Assembly: GCA_946627325.1 (NCBI GenBank) | Contig: CAMOVK010000002.1 | Coordinates: forward strand, 50,049-114,048 | Source of the DNA: an uncultured Prevotella sp. | GTDB lineage: Bacteria > Bacteroidota > Bacteroidia > Bacteroidales > Bacteroidaceae | Length of the DNA stretch: 64,000 nucleotides | Direction: 5' to 3' | Shown: positions 1-9,272 of the stretch, in pieces | Layout: every line of letters starts with the position of its first letter | Position numbering within the stretch: the stretch's first letter is position 1 | Position numbers and translations under genes: made by a program | The notes under the pieces: generated by a model | The model's input: only the letters and a program-made list of their open reading frames with translations | Database searches by the model: none | Told to the model about the DNA's origin: nothing

Positions 1-48
1 AGTCGTGATATTGAACGAATGGATAATGCAGAATTGCGGATTTATCGT

Positions 49-1113
49 TTATCTGCGTCCTCTGGAGCTACCGCCATTCGAGCGACTCGAATTGGCTGAA
101 CTTCTGTTAGTGCTACTACTGCTACGGCTGATGCTACTGGTGCTCCTGCTCGGTGTGATAGTGCTGCGACTTGTCGTGCTTCCGCTATTGCTGGTTGCTC
201 TTGTGCTGCGGCTGATAGAAGAACCTACATTTGTCCCTGTGCTTTCTCTGCGGGTGGCAGGAGTTGTTGACATGGTCGGACGTGTAGTCCTTGTGCTTGA
301 AGATGTGGTACTTTGAGTTTTTGTAGTGCGTGAATTAGGAGTGAAAGTGTTGTTTGGAGTTCTGTCGTTTTGTCTGTCAGTTGCCGACTGAACATGTTGA
401 CCAGCGTTAGTAGTTGTTGCTTGGCGAGTTGCTGTCGTGCGTGTAGAACTTGGACGGTCTCCTCTTCCTTTTCTTCCATCGTTTCCACCAGGCTTGTTAA
501 AGTCTCCTCTTCCTTTTCTTCCATCGTTTACATTAGGTTTATTAAAGTCTCCTCTTCCTTTTCTTCCATCATTTACATTTGGTTTCTTGAAATCACCTCG
601 GTCGAAACGGTCTCTCATACCATCTGGGCGTTTGCCTGCTTTGGGTCCGCTGAAGTTACGTCCGTGATACCAGCTGCGTCCTCCATTTTTGTGCCAACTA
701 TGTCCTCCGCGATATACGGTCCAGAAATGTGGACGACCGAAATAGAAGTAGTTTCTATGTGGATAGCGTGTGTAAATACGGAAATGCCAATAACCAGCAT
801 CCCAGTATAGCGGACGATAGAAATAGATTGCATCGCAGAACATTCTGTACTGCCAATCGAACAGGATATAACTGAAGTCGAGATTTCTCCGTGTCCAGTA
901 AACGCTGTAAAGGTCGTCAATAGTGTTTACACTCATTAGATAATCGAGGTTTACTTCGAATGCAGCCTCGTATTGTTCTTCTGTCAGGTTAAGTTCGTAT
1001 GCCATCTTGTCTGTGAGAAAGAGGGCTTGTTGACGAGCCTGTTCGTAACTCATGGCATTTGTTGTCATTGTTGTCATGGCAAGCAATGCAACGATAGCTA
1101 ATAACTTTTTCAT
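49..1113 (-). CDS. secreted basic low-complexity protein with 15-residue repeats, unknown function
   Basis: A 354-residue protein of unknown function. I chose the ATG at 1113 because it opens a classic signal peptide (MKKLLAIVALLAM, then TTNA before the mature part). An in-frame upstream ATG at 1191 would add 26 non-signal residues and would lie upstream of the -7 promoter element. The mature N-terminal part (about 100 residues) is a folded-looking region rich in Tyr, Trp and Phe. It is followed by three in-frame 15-residue repeats built on DGRKGRGDFNKP. The last roughly 150 residues are almost only Ser, Thr, Arg and Asn, so that tail is probably disordered and strongly basic. Proteins with this aromatic N-terminal region are, to my recollection, common but uncharacterised in Bacteroides and Prevotella. 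The gene stands alone and is read away from the Wzi gene. Cell-surface or periplasmic location is inferred from the signal peptide only. Confidence 0.8.
   Translation of the reverse strand: MKKLLAIVALLAMTTMTTNAMSYEQARQQALFLTDKMAYELNLTEEQYEAAFEVNLDYLMSVNTIDDLYSVYWTRRNLDFSYILFDWQYRMFCDAIYFYRPLYWDAGYWHFRIYTRYPHRNYFYFGRPHFWTVYRGGHSWHKNGGRSWYHGRNFSGPKAGKRPDGMRDRFDRGDFKKPNVNDGRKGRGDFNKPNVNDGRKGRGDFNKPGGNDGRKGRGDRPSSTRTTATRQATTTNAGQHVQSATDRQNDRTPNNTFTPNSRTTKTQSTTSSSTRTTRPTMSTTPATRRESTGTNVGSSISRSTRATSNSGSTTSRSTITPSRSTSSISRSSSSTNRSSANSSRSNGGSSRGRR
461..595. repeat. three in-frame 45-bp tandem repeats inside the first gene
   Basis: The string CCTCTTCCTT recurs at 461, 506 and 551, exactly 45 bp apart, and a partial copy starts at 596. 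Each unit encodes 15 residues (DGRKGRGDFNKP plus a variable tripeptide such as NVN or GGN). Because the period is a multiple of three, gain or loss of units would keep the reading frame. Confidence 0.93.
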
Positions 1114-1163
1114 TGTTGTATGTTTTAAGATGTTATACATTACGTGTTTTCTAATCTCTGTCG

Positions 1164-1194
1164 CAAAGGTAAAGGGATTATAGTTATTCACAAA
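1164..1194 (-). promoter_or_regulatory. promoter of the secreted repeat protein (-33 TTTG, -7 TACCTTTG)
   Basis: On the minus strand, TTTG (1194 to 1191) is followed after 19 bp by TACCTTTG (1171 to 1164). This matches the Bacteroidota primary-sigma consensus TTTG-N19-21-TAnnTTTG. The predicted start of transcription is about 45 bp upstream of the ATG at 1113. An inverted repeat, TTCCCC (1200-1205) and GGGGAA (1216-1221), sits just upstream of the -33 element and could be an operator. Confidence 0.7.
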
Positions 1195-1489
1195 TGGTAT
1201 TCCCCTATATCTATCGGGGAAAATCCCTATTGTTGCAATCTGCGTTTTTTATTCTATTTAATAGGTGTAATTTGTTGTTTGCGTATTTTCTTGATGTAAT
1301 GATATAATAGTTTTGTTAAAATTCTTCGTATTTTTCTCCTCTAAATGCTGACGATTTTCTAACAATAACAATATGTGATACGAAAAATGCCAAAAAAATG
1401 CGACTATTCTTAAATGTCTGAAAGTCAATAAGAAACGAGGTTTTTGAAGATTAGTGAAAGGGTTGACAATTGATATTTAAGTTGAATAG

Positions 1490-1640
1490 ATATGCTTTTG
1501 TACGTCGAAACGATGGTTGTTGTTTGCCAAAAAATATCTTTTTGAGCTTGAAAAATTATACTTTTCACTCTCGAAAGCATATCTTTTCAACTTGAAAACC
1601 ATAGTTTTTGATTTAGAAAAGATGTTCTTTTGCTGTTGAC
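1490..1640. repeat. 22-bp-period repeat array A (degenerate)
   Basis: GAAAA-type arms start at 1550, 1573, 1594 and 1616, with spacings of 23, 21 and 22. CTTTT-type arms lie between them, and one unit reads GAAAGCATATCTTTTC. Decayed units extend left to about 1490. The 793-bp gap from 1114 to 1906 otherwise holds only the two divergent promoters and AT-rich DNA. A 67-codon open frame here is just the repeat read through. The same array type is found at about 12015, 35900 and 60201. Confidence 0.75.
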
Positions 1641-1808
1641 AACGTATTTTATAGCTTATTTGTGAAAATAGGTTTGTCAAAGTTTTTCGTACTTATAATA
1701 ACCAGAATTCCCCTTGCTTTTTCCTCACTTTTCATGACTCTCACCACCAATGCATAATTAAAGTGCACTTTGTTTATGTTTTTCAGGTATAATGAAAACA
1801 CCCTAAAT

Positions 1809-1841
1809 TTTGATTTTATAGAGATTTTATTTCTATATTTG
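1809..1841 (+). promoter_or_regulatory. promoter of the Wzi-family gene (-33 TTTG, -7 TATATTTG)
   Basis: TTTG at 1809-1812 is followed after 21 bp by TATATTTG at 1834-1841. This is the Bacteroidota primary-sigma pattern at the upper end of the usual gap. It would give a leader of about 60 bases before the GTG at 1907. Confidence 0.7.
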
Positions 1842-1906
1842 CAGCGAAATAAGTTGAATGTGTCTTTATTTCATGTGATAATTCAAATTTAATTTTTTAA
1901 GAAATC

Positions 1907-3460
1907 GTGTTTTTCAGATATTTATTTTTAGCATTTTTGCCTGCTTTTTGTTTACCTTGCTTAGCAGACGATGATGAGACTTTCTCTCGATTGAGTGATA
2001 GTATTCAGTACAAATTGGAGATGCAGGGTTCTTTTTCGAAGAATCAAACACCTCTTTGGCTTAATGCCAACAAATATGGATTGTCTTCGTTGGAAAACGC
2101 TAATGGCTATTTTCGAGCTTCGCTTGAGCGACCTGTTGAGGTCGATTATGAACGTCGGTGGGGCGTAGGTTACGGATTAGACGTGGCTGTCCCTATTAAC
2201 TATACGAGCAATTTTGTCGTTCAACAGGCGTATGCTGATTTCCGTTGGTTGAAAGGGGAATTAACAATAGGTGCCAAAGAACAACCAATGGAGTTGAAGA
2301 ACAACCAGTTGAGTAGCGGAGCACAGGTGTTGGGAATTAATTCGCGGCCGATACCAAGTGCGCGGCTTGCCATTTCCGACTATTGGGTGGTGCCACTTAC
2401 TAACGGCTGGCTGCAGCTGAAAGGCCACATAGCGTATGGAATGATGACCGACGATGGTTGGCAGAAAAATTTCACTGCGCTGAAATCTAAGTATGTTGAT
2501 AATCAACTATATCACTCAAAAGCAGGTTATCTTAGGATTGGTAACAGCGAACGCTTCAAACCTTTCTCGGTAGAGCTTGGGCTGGAAATGGTCAGTCATT
2601 TTGGAGGAACAACATACGTTCCTCAGGCTGATGGCACGACTACGGAAATTAAAAACCAATCCAATCTGAAAGCATTTTGGCGAGCATTTGTACCAGGAGG
2701 TAAAGATGTGACAGAAACGCAATATCAGAATGCAGAGGGGAACCAGTTGGGGGCGTGGTTGTTTAGGCTGAACTGGGATGCCGACTTGTGGTCAGCGCAT
2801 CTGTATGGAGAAAAGTATTTCGAAGACCATTCGGCTATGCTTTTTGTCGATTATGATGGATATGGACAGGGAGACGACTGGAATTCAAAAGTAAAACATC
2901 GTTATTTCTTCTACGATATAAAAGATATGATGTTGGGTTTCGAATTAAAGTATAAATATGATAGGGCAATAACTGCAATAGTCTTCGAATACCTCTCTAC
3001 AAAATATCAGAGTGGTCCAATCTATCATGATCACACTCCGACCATCAGCGACCATTTAGGAGGAAATGACAATTTCTACAACCATTATCTGTTTGCTGGT
3101 CACCAACATTGGGGGCAGGCTATAGGTAACCCATTGTATATGTCGCCGATATACAACAACGATGGAACCATAGAGTTTAAGAACAATCGCTTCACAGCTT
3201 TCCATCTTGGCGTATCTGGACTGATAACTACAGGATTGAACTACCGCGTGTTGACAACTTATCAAGACGGATTGGGAACATATTCAAAACCTTTCCACGA
3301 TGCTCATCACAACGTTAGCATATTGGCAGAACTTAATTATTCAATCAATTACGGCATACTGAAAGGTTGGAGTGCACGTGGAGCTTTCGGTGCTGACATG
3401 GGAGGACTGATGGGCCATAATTATGGCGCGCAGTTGACGATATCAAAGGTGTTTAGATAA
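1907..3460 (+). CDS. Wzi-family capsule assembly / outer-membrane beta-barrel protein
   Basis: A 517-residue predicted outer-membrane protein. The start is GTG at 1907: an in-frame TAA at 1898-1900 excludes a longer form, and the GTG opens a good signal peptide (hydrophobic FLAFLPAFCLPCLA, then DDDE). The body has the alternating, Tyr/Trp/Gly-rich strands of a barrel and features I recognise from the Bacteroidota Wzi-like family: QTPLWLNANKYGL near the N-terminus, GAKEQPME with NNQLSSG, and a C-terminal Gly-rich strand ending TISKVFR. Known Wzi in enterobacteria is an outer-membrane lectin that holds capsule at the surface. In Bacteroidota the role is less clear and no capsule cluster is present here, so a capsule role is inference. 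The lipoprotein gene 30 bp downstream is probably cotranscribed. Confidence 0.8.
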   Translation: MFFRYLFLAFLPAFCLPCLADDDETFSRLSDSIQYKLEMQGSFSKNQTPLWLNANKYGLSSLENANGYFRASLERPVEVDYERRWGVGYGLDVAVPINYTSNFVVQQAYADFRWLKGELTIGAKEQPMELKNNQLSSGAQVLGINSRPIPSARLAISDYWVVPLTNGWLQLKGHIAYGMMTDDGWQKNFTALKSKYVDNQLYHSKAGYLRIGNSERFKPFSVELGLEMVSHFGGTTYVPQADGTTTEIKNQSNLKAFWRAFVPGGKDVTETQYQNAEGNQLGAWLFRLNWDADLWSAHLYGEKYFEDHSAMLFVDYDGYGQGDDWNSKVKHRYFFYDIKDMMLGFELKYKYDRAITAIVFEYLSTKYQSGPIYHDHTPTISDHLGGNDNFYNHYLFAGHQHWGQAIGNPLYMSPIYNNDGTIEFKNNRFTAFHLGVSGLITTGLNYRVLTTYQDGLGTYSKPFHDAHHNVSILAELNYSINYGILKGWSARGAFGADMGGLMGHNYGAQLTISKVFR

Positions 3461-3490
3461 ACAATTGAAATAAAAACAATAGATAAACTG

Positions 3491-3982
3491 ATGAAAATAA
3501 CTTCTTTTCTTCAAAAATACGCCCTCATTTGTTCGATATTGTTCATGCTCGTATCATGCGATATAGAACATTCTTCAAATGGCAAGTTCGATGGGTATTG
3601 GAAAATCACACGTATTGACACCCTTCAAACTGGAGGAATCAACGACTTGTCGGGCGAGTTGCGCTTTTGGTCTGTGCAAGGCAAACTGCTGCAATTGAAC
3701 GATAGACAAAACTATCGGCAGCCCTGCTATCTGCGTTTCGAAAAGAAAGGAGAGCAACTTCGACTATATTCACCCTACGCTGATGTCAGTCAGGGAGAAG
3801 ACTTGCCCATGACTGATGCCGAACCATTGCGTCATTGGGGAATAAATTTATCAGCCAACAACGATGAATCGGGTTCAAAAGCAGAAGAAAGTTTAGAGGA
3901 AAAATTCACTTTCGAGTCTCTGACCAGTAGCAACATGGTTCTTGCTTCCCAAACCCTCCGTTTATATTTCAAACGATACTGA
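3491..3982 (+). CDS. small lipoprotein, lipocalin-like
   Basis: A 163-residue lipoprotein with a clear signal and lipobox (LVSC, Cys23). The mature part starts with an acidic/Ser stretch and then GYWKITRIDTLQ, a motif typical of Bacteroidota lipocalin-like lipoproteins in which a Trp-containing first strand (G-x-W-x-I-x-x-I-D) opens a small beta-barrel. The rest is compatible with eight short beta-strands ending in LRLYFKRY. No ligand or enzyme activity can be read from the sequence. It follows the Wzi-family gene by 30 bp on the same strand, so the two may act together at the outer membrane. The fold assignment is tentative. Confidence 0.7.
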   Translation: MKITSFLQKYALICSILFMLVSCDIEHSSNGKFDGYWKITRIDTLQTGGINDLSGELRFWSVQGKLLQLNDRQNYRQPCYLRFEKKGEQLRLYSPYADVSQGEDLPMTDAEPLRHWGINLSANNDESGSKAEESLEEKFTFESLTSSNMVLASQTLRLYFKRY

Positions 3983-4056
3983 TATCAAGATGTTCTTTGC
4001 CGAAGAATTTATTGTGACAAAGAACGAGGCAAATGCTCGAACAGTAGGTGTCGCTT

Positions 4057-4192
4057 CAAAGTTGTGATTAAGTAAGCGAAAAGTCAAATCTATTTGCTTT
4101 TCCGAGCGTGAACAACTTATGAAAAGTTGTGATTAAGTAAGCGAAAAGTCAAAATCTATTTGCTTTTCCGAGCGTGAACAACTTATGAATAG
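4057..4192. repeat. two tandem copies of a 65-66 bp promoter-like repeat
   Basis: Unit 1 (GTTGTGATTAAGTAAGCG at 4061) and unit 2 (same string at 4126) are nearly identical over 65 bp. Unit 2 has one extra A, and a third start (GTTGTACTT) lies at 4192, giving periods of 65 and 66. Each unit holds two nested inverted repeats: AAAAGTCAAAT with ATTTGCTTTT, and ACAACTT with AAGTTGT. On the minus strand each unit has TTTG (RC of CAAA at 4085 and 4150) and a decayed -7 (RC of CAAAGTTG at 4057, AAAAGTTG at 4122) 20 bp apart. Related units occur at about 33431-33570 and, inverted, at about 36020-36113. The 236-bp gap from 3983 to 4218 holds this and a short hairpin (GTTCTTTG 3992-3999 with CAAAGAAC 4018-4025). 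Confidence 0.9.
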
Positions 4193-4218
4193 TTGTACTT
4201 TGAAAAATAATAAGCAGT

Positions 4219-6045
4219 TTATTTTATAGTAATTTGTTTGTAGGGTAGTGGTTCGTTGTAATCAATCGTGTTGACACTCCAAGATCCCACAGCTTTCAGC
4301 ATTAGAAATCTTGCTGAAATAGGAGTAAAATAGATGTGTTGCTCTATAGGATTGTTCCTGATATTGGCAAATTCGCCTTTTGAAATCGGATATAATTCAT
4401 CATGCTTGTCGCCTGCAAATAATTCGTAATGGGTGATTACACGGTCGGCGTCGGGCGTGTAGTGGAAAGAACTTATAGTTGTTGGATTTTCAAAATCGAA
4501 TAGTAGTGCAGGTACATTATCACTAACCATGTGGCTCGTGTGAAATGTAACCCCATCAATTTTATTTTCTTCTGTATTTGAAATGTTTGACATTGAAGTG
4601 GCATTATATGCCGACAAGTTTGCAATACATACAGTGCCTCTCTTTTTGGTAAATACTATTCGAATTGATTTTGTTTGAATACGAGGGAAACGAAGAATTC
4701 GTTTGTATCCAATGGTTGTAGTCTCTTCGCCTGGGTCGACTTTCTGCCATCCGTTTGTAGAAAGATATTCGACGAAAAATTCTTCGACTCTCTGACCGAG
4801 AGGTATGTATTCTTGTATCAGAAGTCGATTGAGTGCAGTTGTTTTCTTGAAGCGGACTAAAATGGTGTCTGTATATATAGGAATATAGGTGGAGTAATCG
4901 TCATCGGTCAACGCAGAAGTATTTATTTGCTGCTTGGTAGATGATGTTATTTTTGCTGTATGTAAAAGGTCGTTGCTAAGGTCTGTCTGAATTTGTTTGT
5001 GAAAATCCACGGCATTGGCAGAATCGGTAGGATGTATGAGGCCCTCAGGTGTTATGGGGAAATTTAGAAGAAATGTTCCGTTGTGTCCGACACTTCTGTA
5101 GTATAAATCAACCAGCTCGGCAGGTTTTTTCACGCTGTTGTCTTCATTGTCATGATAAAACCATCCTGGTCGAATAGATGTGTTACATTCTGCAGCAACC
5201 CATACATCACCATCGGCATGCCCCTGTTGAAGCTCTTTATATTTGTCGTAACCAGGATAGACATCTTTACTTCTAAGAAACGACCAGTTAGTAGCAAATG
5301 CGTAACCACGCTCGTTACCTACCCATCGACATCCTGGTCCTGCATCGCTGAAGCAGACTGCATTGGGCTGAAGACTATCAACGATATGCCATGCTTTGGG
5401 GAAATCGTAATATGATTGTCGATCTATTACTCTGTTTTCTTTGGCACCACCATAATATCCATCGCCACCATTTGCACCATCGAACCACACTTCGAAAATA
5501 TCTCCGTATTGTGTCAGCAATTCAGTGAGTTGTGCATAAAAGTATTCCCGATAAAGTGGAGTCCCATAAAATGCTTGATGACGGTCCCATGGTGATAGAT
5601 ATACTCCAAATTTTAGGTTGTACTTTTTGCAGGCAGCAGACAATTCTCCAACAATATCACCTTTGCCGTTTTTGTAGTGAGTATTGCGAACAGAGTAATC
5701 TGTGTATGCTGATGGCCAAAGACAAAATCCATCATGGTGTTTGGCAGTGATAATTATACCTTTCATCCCTGCAGCCTTACACACTCTTGCCCATTGTTCA
5801 CAATCAAGATTAGTGGGATTGAAAACACTTAAATCAGTGTCGCCATAACCCCATTCTTTATCGGTGTAAGTGTTTAATCCATAGTGTATGAACGCATAAG
5901 TTTCAAGTTTTTGCCATTCCACTTGTCGCTGTTGAGGCAGGGGTGGAATGGGCTTTATCTCTGATCTGGATTGAGCAAAAGCTACAATAGATGAAAAGAT
6001 AAATAACAAAGAGACTAATACTTCATGTGGTTTGTTGTAAATCAT
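4219..6045 (-). CDS. GH29 alpha-L-fucosidase
   Basis: A 608-residue exported alpha-L-fucosidase that would release terminal fucose from glycans. A signal peptide occupies residues 1-24 (ending AFAQ). The GH29 (beta/alpha)8 barrel spans roughly residues 40-350. Visible motifs are the active-site His pair in AKHHDGFCLW (residues 101-110) and the probable nucleophile Asp189 in EVWFDGANG. The C-terminal part (about 370-608) looks like one or two beta-sandwich, F5/8-type carbohydrate-binding modules, as is usual for this subgroup. The start overlaps the stop of the thioredoxin-like gene by 4 bp (ATGA at 6042-6045), so the two are translationally coupled. No SusC/SusD pair is nearby. The acid/base residue cannot be fixed by eye, and fucose linkage specificity is unknown. 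Confidence 0.93.
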   Translation of the reverse strand: MIYNKPHEVLVSLLFIFSSIVAFAQSRSEIKPIPPLPQQRQVEWQKLETYAFIHYGLNTYTDKEWGYGDTDLSVFNPTNLDCEQWARVCKAAGMKGIIITAKHHDGFCLWPSAYTDYSVRNTHYKNGKGDIVGELSAACKKYNLKFGVYLSPWDRHQAFYGTPLYREYFYAQLTELLTQYGDIFEVWFDGANGGDGYYGGAKENRVIDRQSYYDFPKAWHIVDSLQPNAVCFSDAGPGCRWVGNERGYAFATNWSFLRSKDVYPGYDKYKELQQGHADGDVWVAAECNTSIRPGWFYHDNEDNSVKKPAELVDLYYRSVGHNGTFLLNFPITPEGLIHPTDSANAVDFHKQIQTDLSNDLLHTAKITSSTKQQINTSALTDDDYSTYIPIYTDTILVRFKKTTALNRLLIQEYIPLGQRVEEFFVEYLSTNGWQKVDPGEETTTIGYKRILRFPRIQTKSIRIVFTKKRGTVCIANLSAYNATSMSNISNTEENKIDGVTFHTSHMVSDNVPALLFDFENPTTISSFHYTPDADRVITHYELFAGDKHDELYPISKGEFANIRNNPIEQHIYFTPISARFLMLKAVGSWSVNTIDYNEPLPYKQITIK

Positions 6046-6554
6046 GGTTTTGTCTTGCTACTTGTAGCTGCAGGAGTCCAATTGGTAAAGAAGCGTATGC
6101 ACTTTTCTCTATTATATCCTTTACCCTCTTCAAGGAAAACGGAGTCTTGTGTGTGAATTGGTGTGCCGTTTTCGTTGAGCACAACAAAGACAGGAAACCC
6201 AAATCGCTCAGGATGTCCCAGTCGCTCAAGTAGTTGTTTGGCATTTTGCAAAGCATCATCACCTAACGATTTTCGAGGGTTGTAGTTGACATGGATATAG
6301 ACGAAATTATCGTCAATTATTTTTGTTATGGTAGAATCGTTGCTTATGAAATCGGCAAATTTCAAACACCATGGGCACCAGTTGCCGCCAACTTGGCACA
6401 CTACATACTTGCCTTCCGCCTTTGCCTTTTTTATGGCTTCGTCTATTTGTTCAAGCGGATTGATGGTCTCGTCGTAAACTTTTTTCAAAGGTGTTTGTGC
6501 ATATAGCGATACGACCGCAGTAAGCGCCACTAATAATGTTGTGATTTTCTTCAT
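6042..6554 (-). CDS. exported thioredoxin-like protein (WCPWC)
   Basis: A 170-residue protein with an N-terminal signal peptide (residues 1-20, ending SLYAQ) and one thioredoxin-fold domain. The active-site motif is Cys60-Pro-Trp-Cys63 in GGNWCPWCLKF, preceded by a helix rich in Lys and Glu (EAIKKAKAEGKYVVCQVGG). That pattern is typical of the Thioredoxin_7 / DUF255-like group, in which the protein sits in the periplasm and reduces or isomerises disulfides. The cis-Pro loop (GFPVFVVL) is present. The gene starts 22 bp after valS ends and overlaps the fucosidase start by 4 bp, so it lies in the middle of a three-gene unit. Its redox partner is not evident in the window. Confidence 0.87.
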   Translation of the reverse strand: MKKITTLLVALTAVVSLYAQTPLKKVYDETINPLEQIDEAIKKAKAEGKYVVCQVGGNWCPWCLKFADFISNDSTITKIIDDNFVYIHVNYNPRKSLGDDALQNAKQLLERLGHPERFGFPVFVVLNENGTPIHTQDSVFLEEGKGYNREKCIRFFTNWTPAATSSKTKP

Positions 6555-6576
6555 GATGTTTGTGTCGTTTTGTTTT

Positions 6577-9234
6577 TTATAAGTTCAGACTTTGTTTCAG
6601 TGCGGCAATCTTTTCCAATGCATCAGATTCTTTTTTCCGCTCCAAAGCCACAATGGCTTCAGGCGCATTAGCAACAAACCGCTCATTTTGCAATTTCTTC
6701 CTAACACTGGTAAGAAAGCCCTCAAGGTGTTCGAGCTGAGCTAAAATCTTTTCTTTTTCAGCTGCTGTGTCTATCAGGTGTCCGAGAGGTACGGCAAATT
6801 CCAACGTGCCAACCATAAACGATGAGGCATCTGCTGGTTTTACATCACTCTTGTCGATACTTGTGAGGTTAGCCATTTTCGAGATTATGCCCCTGTGTTT
6901 TGTCTCGTTGTTGGCAATGGCGAGTAGTTGCAAAGGCTCTCGTGGCGATATGTTTTTCTGATTGCGAATGGTTCTAACGCCAGAAACAATGTGTTTTGCA
7001 TCTTCTATTTCCTTGTTCAAAATCGCATCGGCATCAGTAGATGGAGCAAGGTTTATGCTCTCTCTCATTATTGAGCATACATCTGTTTGTTTGTTGCCAC
7101 TTGTTGCAGTTTTCTCTCTATTGATTTCTTGCCATAGTTCTTCTGTAATGAATGGCATGAACGGATGTAGCATTTTTAGCAGAGTGTCGAAGAAGCAAAG
7201 TGCTTCATCGTACGATTTTTTGTCGATGGGAGAACCATAAGCAGGTTTTATCATTTCCAGATACCAAGCTGAATATTCATCGCGGAAGAGTTGGAACACT
7301 GTCATCAATGCTTCCGATATGCGATATTTTGCGAAAAGGTCGGCTAACTCGTCGTTTGCTATTCGCAGTCGTGCATCAAACCATTTAGCGGCTGTGGCAC
7401 TCTCTTCTGGTTGAGCGAGCGTGTCGTCTCTTGTCCACCCCTTTACCAATCGGTAGGCGTTCCATATCTTATTGCAGAAGTTTCTGCCTTGTTCGCATAA
7501 TGCTTCGTCGAAGAGTATGTCGTTACCTGCAGGGGCAGCCAACATTAGACCCATTCTTACTCCATCTGCACCATATTTGTCAATCAGCATAAGCGGGTCG
7601 GGGGAGTTGCCAAGACTCTTCGACATTTTTCTGCCTTGTTTGTCGCGAACAATACCAGTGAAATAAACGTGGCTGAAAGGTCGCTTATTTTTATATTCGT
7701 AGCCTGCCATTATCATTCGTGCAACCCAAAAGAAAATAATGTCGGGACCAGTAACGAGGTCGGCAGTGGGGTAATAGTAGTTTACCTCTTCGTTATCGGG
7801 ATTGTTTATTCCGTCGAATACTGCTATAGGCCATAGCCACGATGAGAACCATGTGTCGAGACAGTCCTCGTCTTGTCTGAGGTCGTTCATTGTCATATTG
7901 TCGTTGCCTGATTGCTGTTTGGCTTTTGTCAAAGCCTGCTCTGGTGTTTCAGCAACTACAAGTCCGCCATCGTAGTAATATGCTGGTATTCGATGTCCCC
8001 ACCACAACTGTCGTGAAATGCACCAGTCTTTTATGTTTTCAAGCCAGTGCCGATAAGTGTTTTTATACTTTGTGGGGTAAAACTTTATCTCATCATTCAT
8101 AACAGGCGGCAGTGCAATGTCGGCAAAATGTTCCATTTTCAGGAACCACTGAGTAGAAAGTTTGGGTTCAATGGGCACATTTGTACGCTCAGAATATCCC
8201 ACCTTATTATCATAGTCTTCAACTCTTTCGAGCAAATTAGCTTCTTGTAGGTCTTTTTCTATCTGTCTGCGTACCTCCATTCTGTCCATACCGATATATC
8301 TACCTGCTGCTTCAGCCATCGTTCCGTCGTCGTTGAAAATATCGATGCTTTCCAATTGGTGCTTTATTCCAAGTGCATGGTCGTTGATGTCGTGGGCAGG
8401 TGTGACTTTCAGGCATCCTGTTCCAAATTCCACATCAACATATTCATCTTCAATGACTGGGATTTCTCGCCCTACAAGAGGCACAACAACATGTTTGCCA
8501 TGTAGCCACTTGTTTTTCTCATCGTCTGGATTTATGCACATAGCAGTATCGCCCATTATTGTCTCTGGGCGAGTTGTTGCAACGACAGCATACCGTGTCG
8601 GCTCTTCTACGACACGATAGCGCAGGTAATAGAGTTTCGAATGTTCTTCTTTGTAGATAACTTCTTCGTCAGACAATGCCGTAAGGGCTTTAGGGTCCCA
8701 GTTTACCATTCTTGCACCGCGATAAATCAATCCTTTTTCATATAAATCGCAGAATGTTTTAATAACTCCTTTTGAACGCGCTTCGTCCATTGTGAAAGCA
8801 GTGCGGTCCCAGTCGCAACTGGCTCCTAACTTTTGTAACTGTTTGAGAATAATTCCACCATGCTCATGAGTCCAGTCCCAAGCATGGCGAAGAAACTCTT
8901 CGCGAGTCAAGTCATTTTTCTTTATACCCTGCTCTGCCAACCGACCAACTACCTTTGCTTCTGTTGCAATCGAAGCGTGGTCAGTTCCTGGAACCCAACA
9001 AGCATTTTTGCCTTCCATACGGGCTCTACGAACAAGAATGTCTTGAATCGTGTTGTTGAGCATGTGCCCCATGTGGAGAACACCCGTTACGTTTGGTGGA
9101 GGAATAACTATAGTGTATGGTTCTCTATTGTCGGGCTTCGACTTGAACAGCCCATTAGCCATCCAATATTCATACCATTTTGACTCTACCGATTTTGCGT
9201 CGTACTTGCTTGCTATTTCCATTGTAATTGTCAT
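6577..9234 (-). CDS. valS: valine--tRNA ligase
   Basis: An 885-residue class I aminoacyl-tRNA synthetase that charges tRNA-Val with valine in the cytoplasm. The HIGH-type motif is HMGH at residues 54-57 within [13 protein letters not shown]. The KMSKS motif is at 536-540, and the CP1 editing domain lies between them. The C-terminal third has the anticodon-binding helical bundle and the coiled-coil arm ([18 protein letters not shown]), both typical of ValRS. Length is normal for the family. ATG at 9234 gives [11 protein letters not shown]; an ATG four codons later is an equally possible start. A -7-like TAAATTTG (9259 to 9252) lies 18 bp upstream. It heads a unit with the thioredoxin-like and fucosidase genes. 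Confidence 0.97.
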   Translation of the reverse strand: MTITMEIASKYDAKSVESKWYEYWMANGLFKSKPDNREPYTIVIPPPNVTGVLHMGHMLNNTIQDILVRRARMEGKNACWVPGTDHASIATEAKVVGRLAEQGIKKNDLTREEFLRHAWDWTHEHGGIILKQLQKLGASCDWDRTAFTMDEARSKGVIKTFCDLYEKGLIYRGARMVNWDPKALTALSDEEVIYKEEHSKLYYLRYRVVEEPTRYAVVATTRPETIMGDTAMCINPDDEKNKWLHGKHVVVPLVGREIPVIEDEYVDVEFGTGCLKVTPAHDINDHALGIKHQLESIDIFNDDGTMAEAAGRYIGMDRMEVRRQIEKDLQEANLLERVEDYDNKVGYSERTNVPIEPKLSTQWFLKMEHFADIALPPVMNDEIKFYPTKYKNTYRHWLENIKDWCISRQLWWGHRIPAYYYDGGLVVAETPEQALTKAKQQSGNDNMTMNDLRQDEDCLDTWFSSWLWPIAVFDGINNPDNEEVNYYYPTADLVTGPDIIFFWVARMIMAGYEYKNKRPFSHVYFTGIVRDKQGRKMSKSLGNSPDPLMLIDKYGADGVRMGLMLAAPAGNDILFDEALCEQGRNFCNKIWNAYRLVKGWTRDDTLAQPEESATAAKWFDARLRIANDELADLFAKYRISEALMTVFQLFRDEYSAWYLEMIKPAYGSPIDKKSYDEALCFFDTLLKMLHPFMPFITEELWQEINREKTATSGNKQTDVCSIMRESINLAPSTDADAILNKEIEDAKHIVSGVRTIRNQKNISPREPLQLLAIANNETKHRGIISKMANLTSIDKSDVKPADASSFMVGTLEFAVPLGHLIDTAAEKEKILAQLEHLEGFLTSVRKKLQNERFVANAPEAIVALERKKESDALEKIAALKQSLNL

Positions 9235-9272
9235 TTTGTAAAAAATCGTTGCAAATTTAGTGATAATAGATT

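Noticed and set aside
5..316. A Leu/Val-rich 103-codon open frame on the plus strand
   Set aside because: It is the antisense reading of the Ser/Thr/Arg-rich tail of the first gene and would encode only a hydrophobic run.
1477..1680. A 67-codon open frame on the minus strand between the first gene and the Wzi-family gene
   Set aside because: It is the 22-bp repeat array read in one frame: Lys/Phe/Ser-rich, with no ribosome-binding site or recognisable domain.
3992..4025. A hairpin after the small lipoprotein gene as a terminator
   Set aside because: The stem is only 8 bp, the loop is 18 bases, and no T-run follows; left as a note only.
4057..4192. The tandem 65-66 bp repeat as an attachment site or insertion-sequence scar
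   Set aside because: There is no integrase, transposase or tRNA nearby, and similar copies sit at promoters elsewhere, so an att site or target duplication does not explain it.
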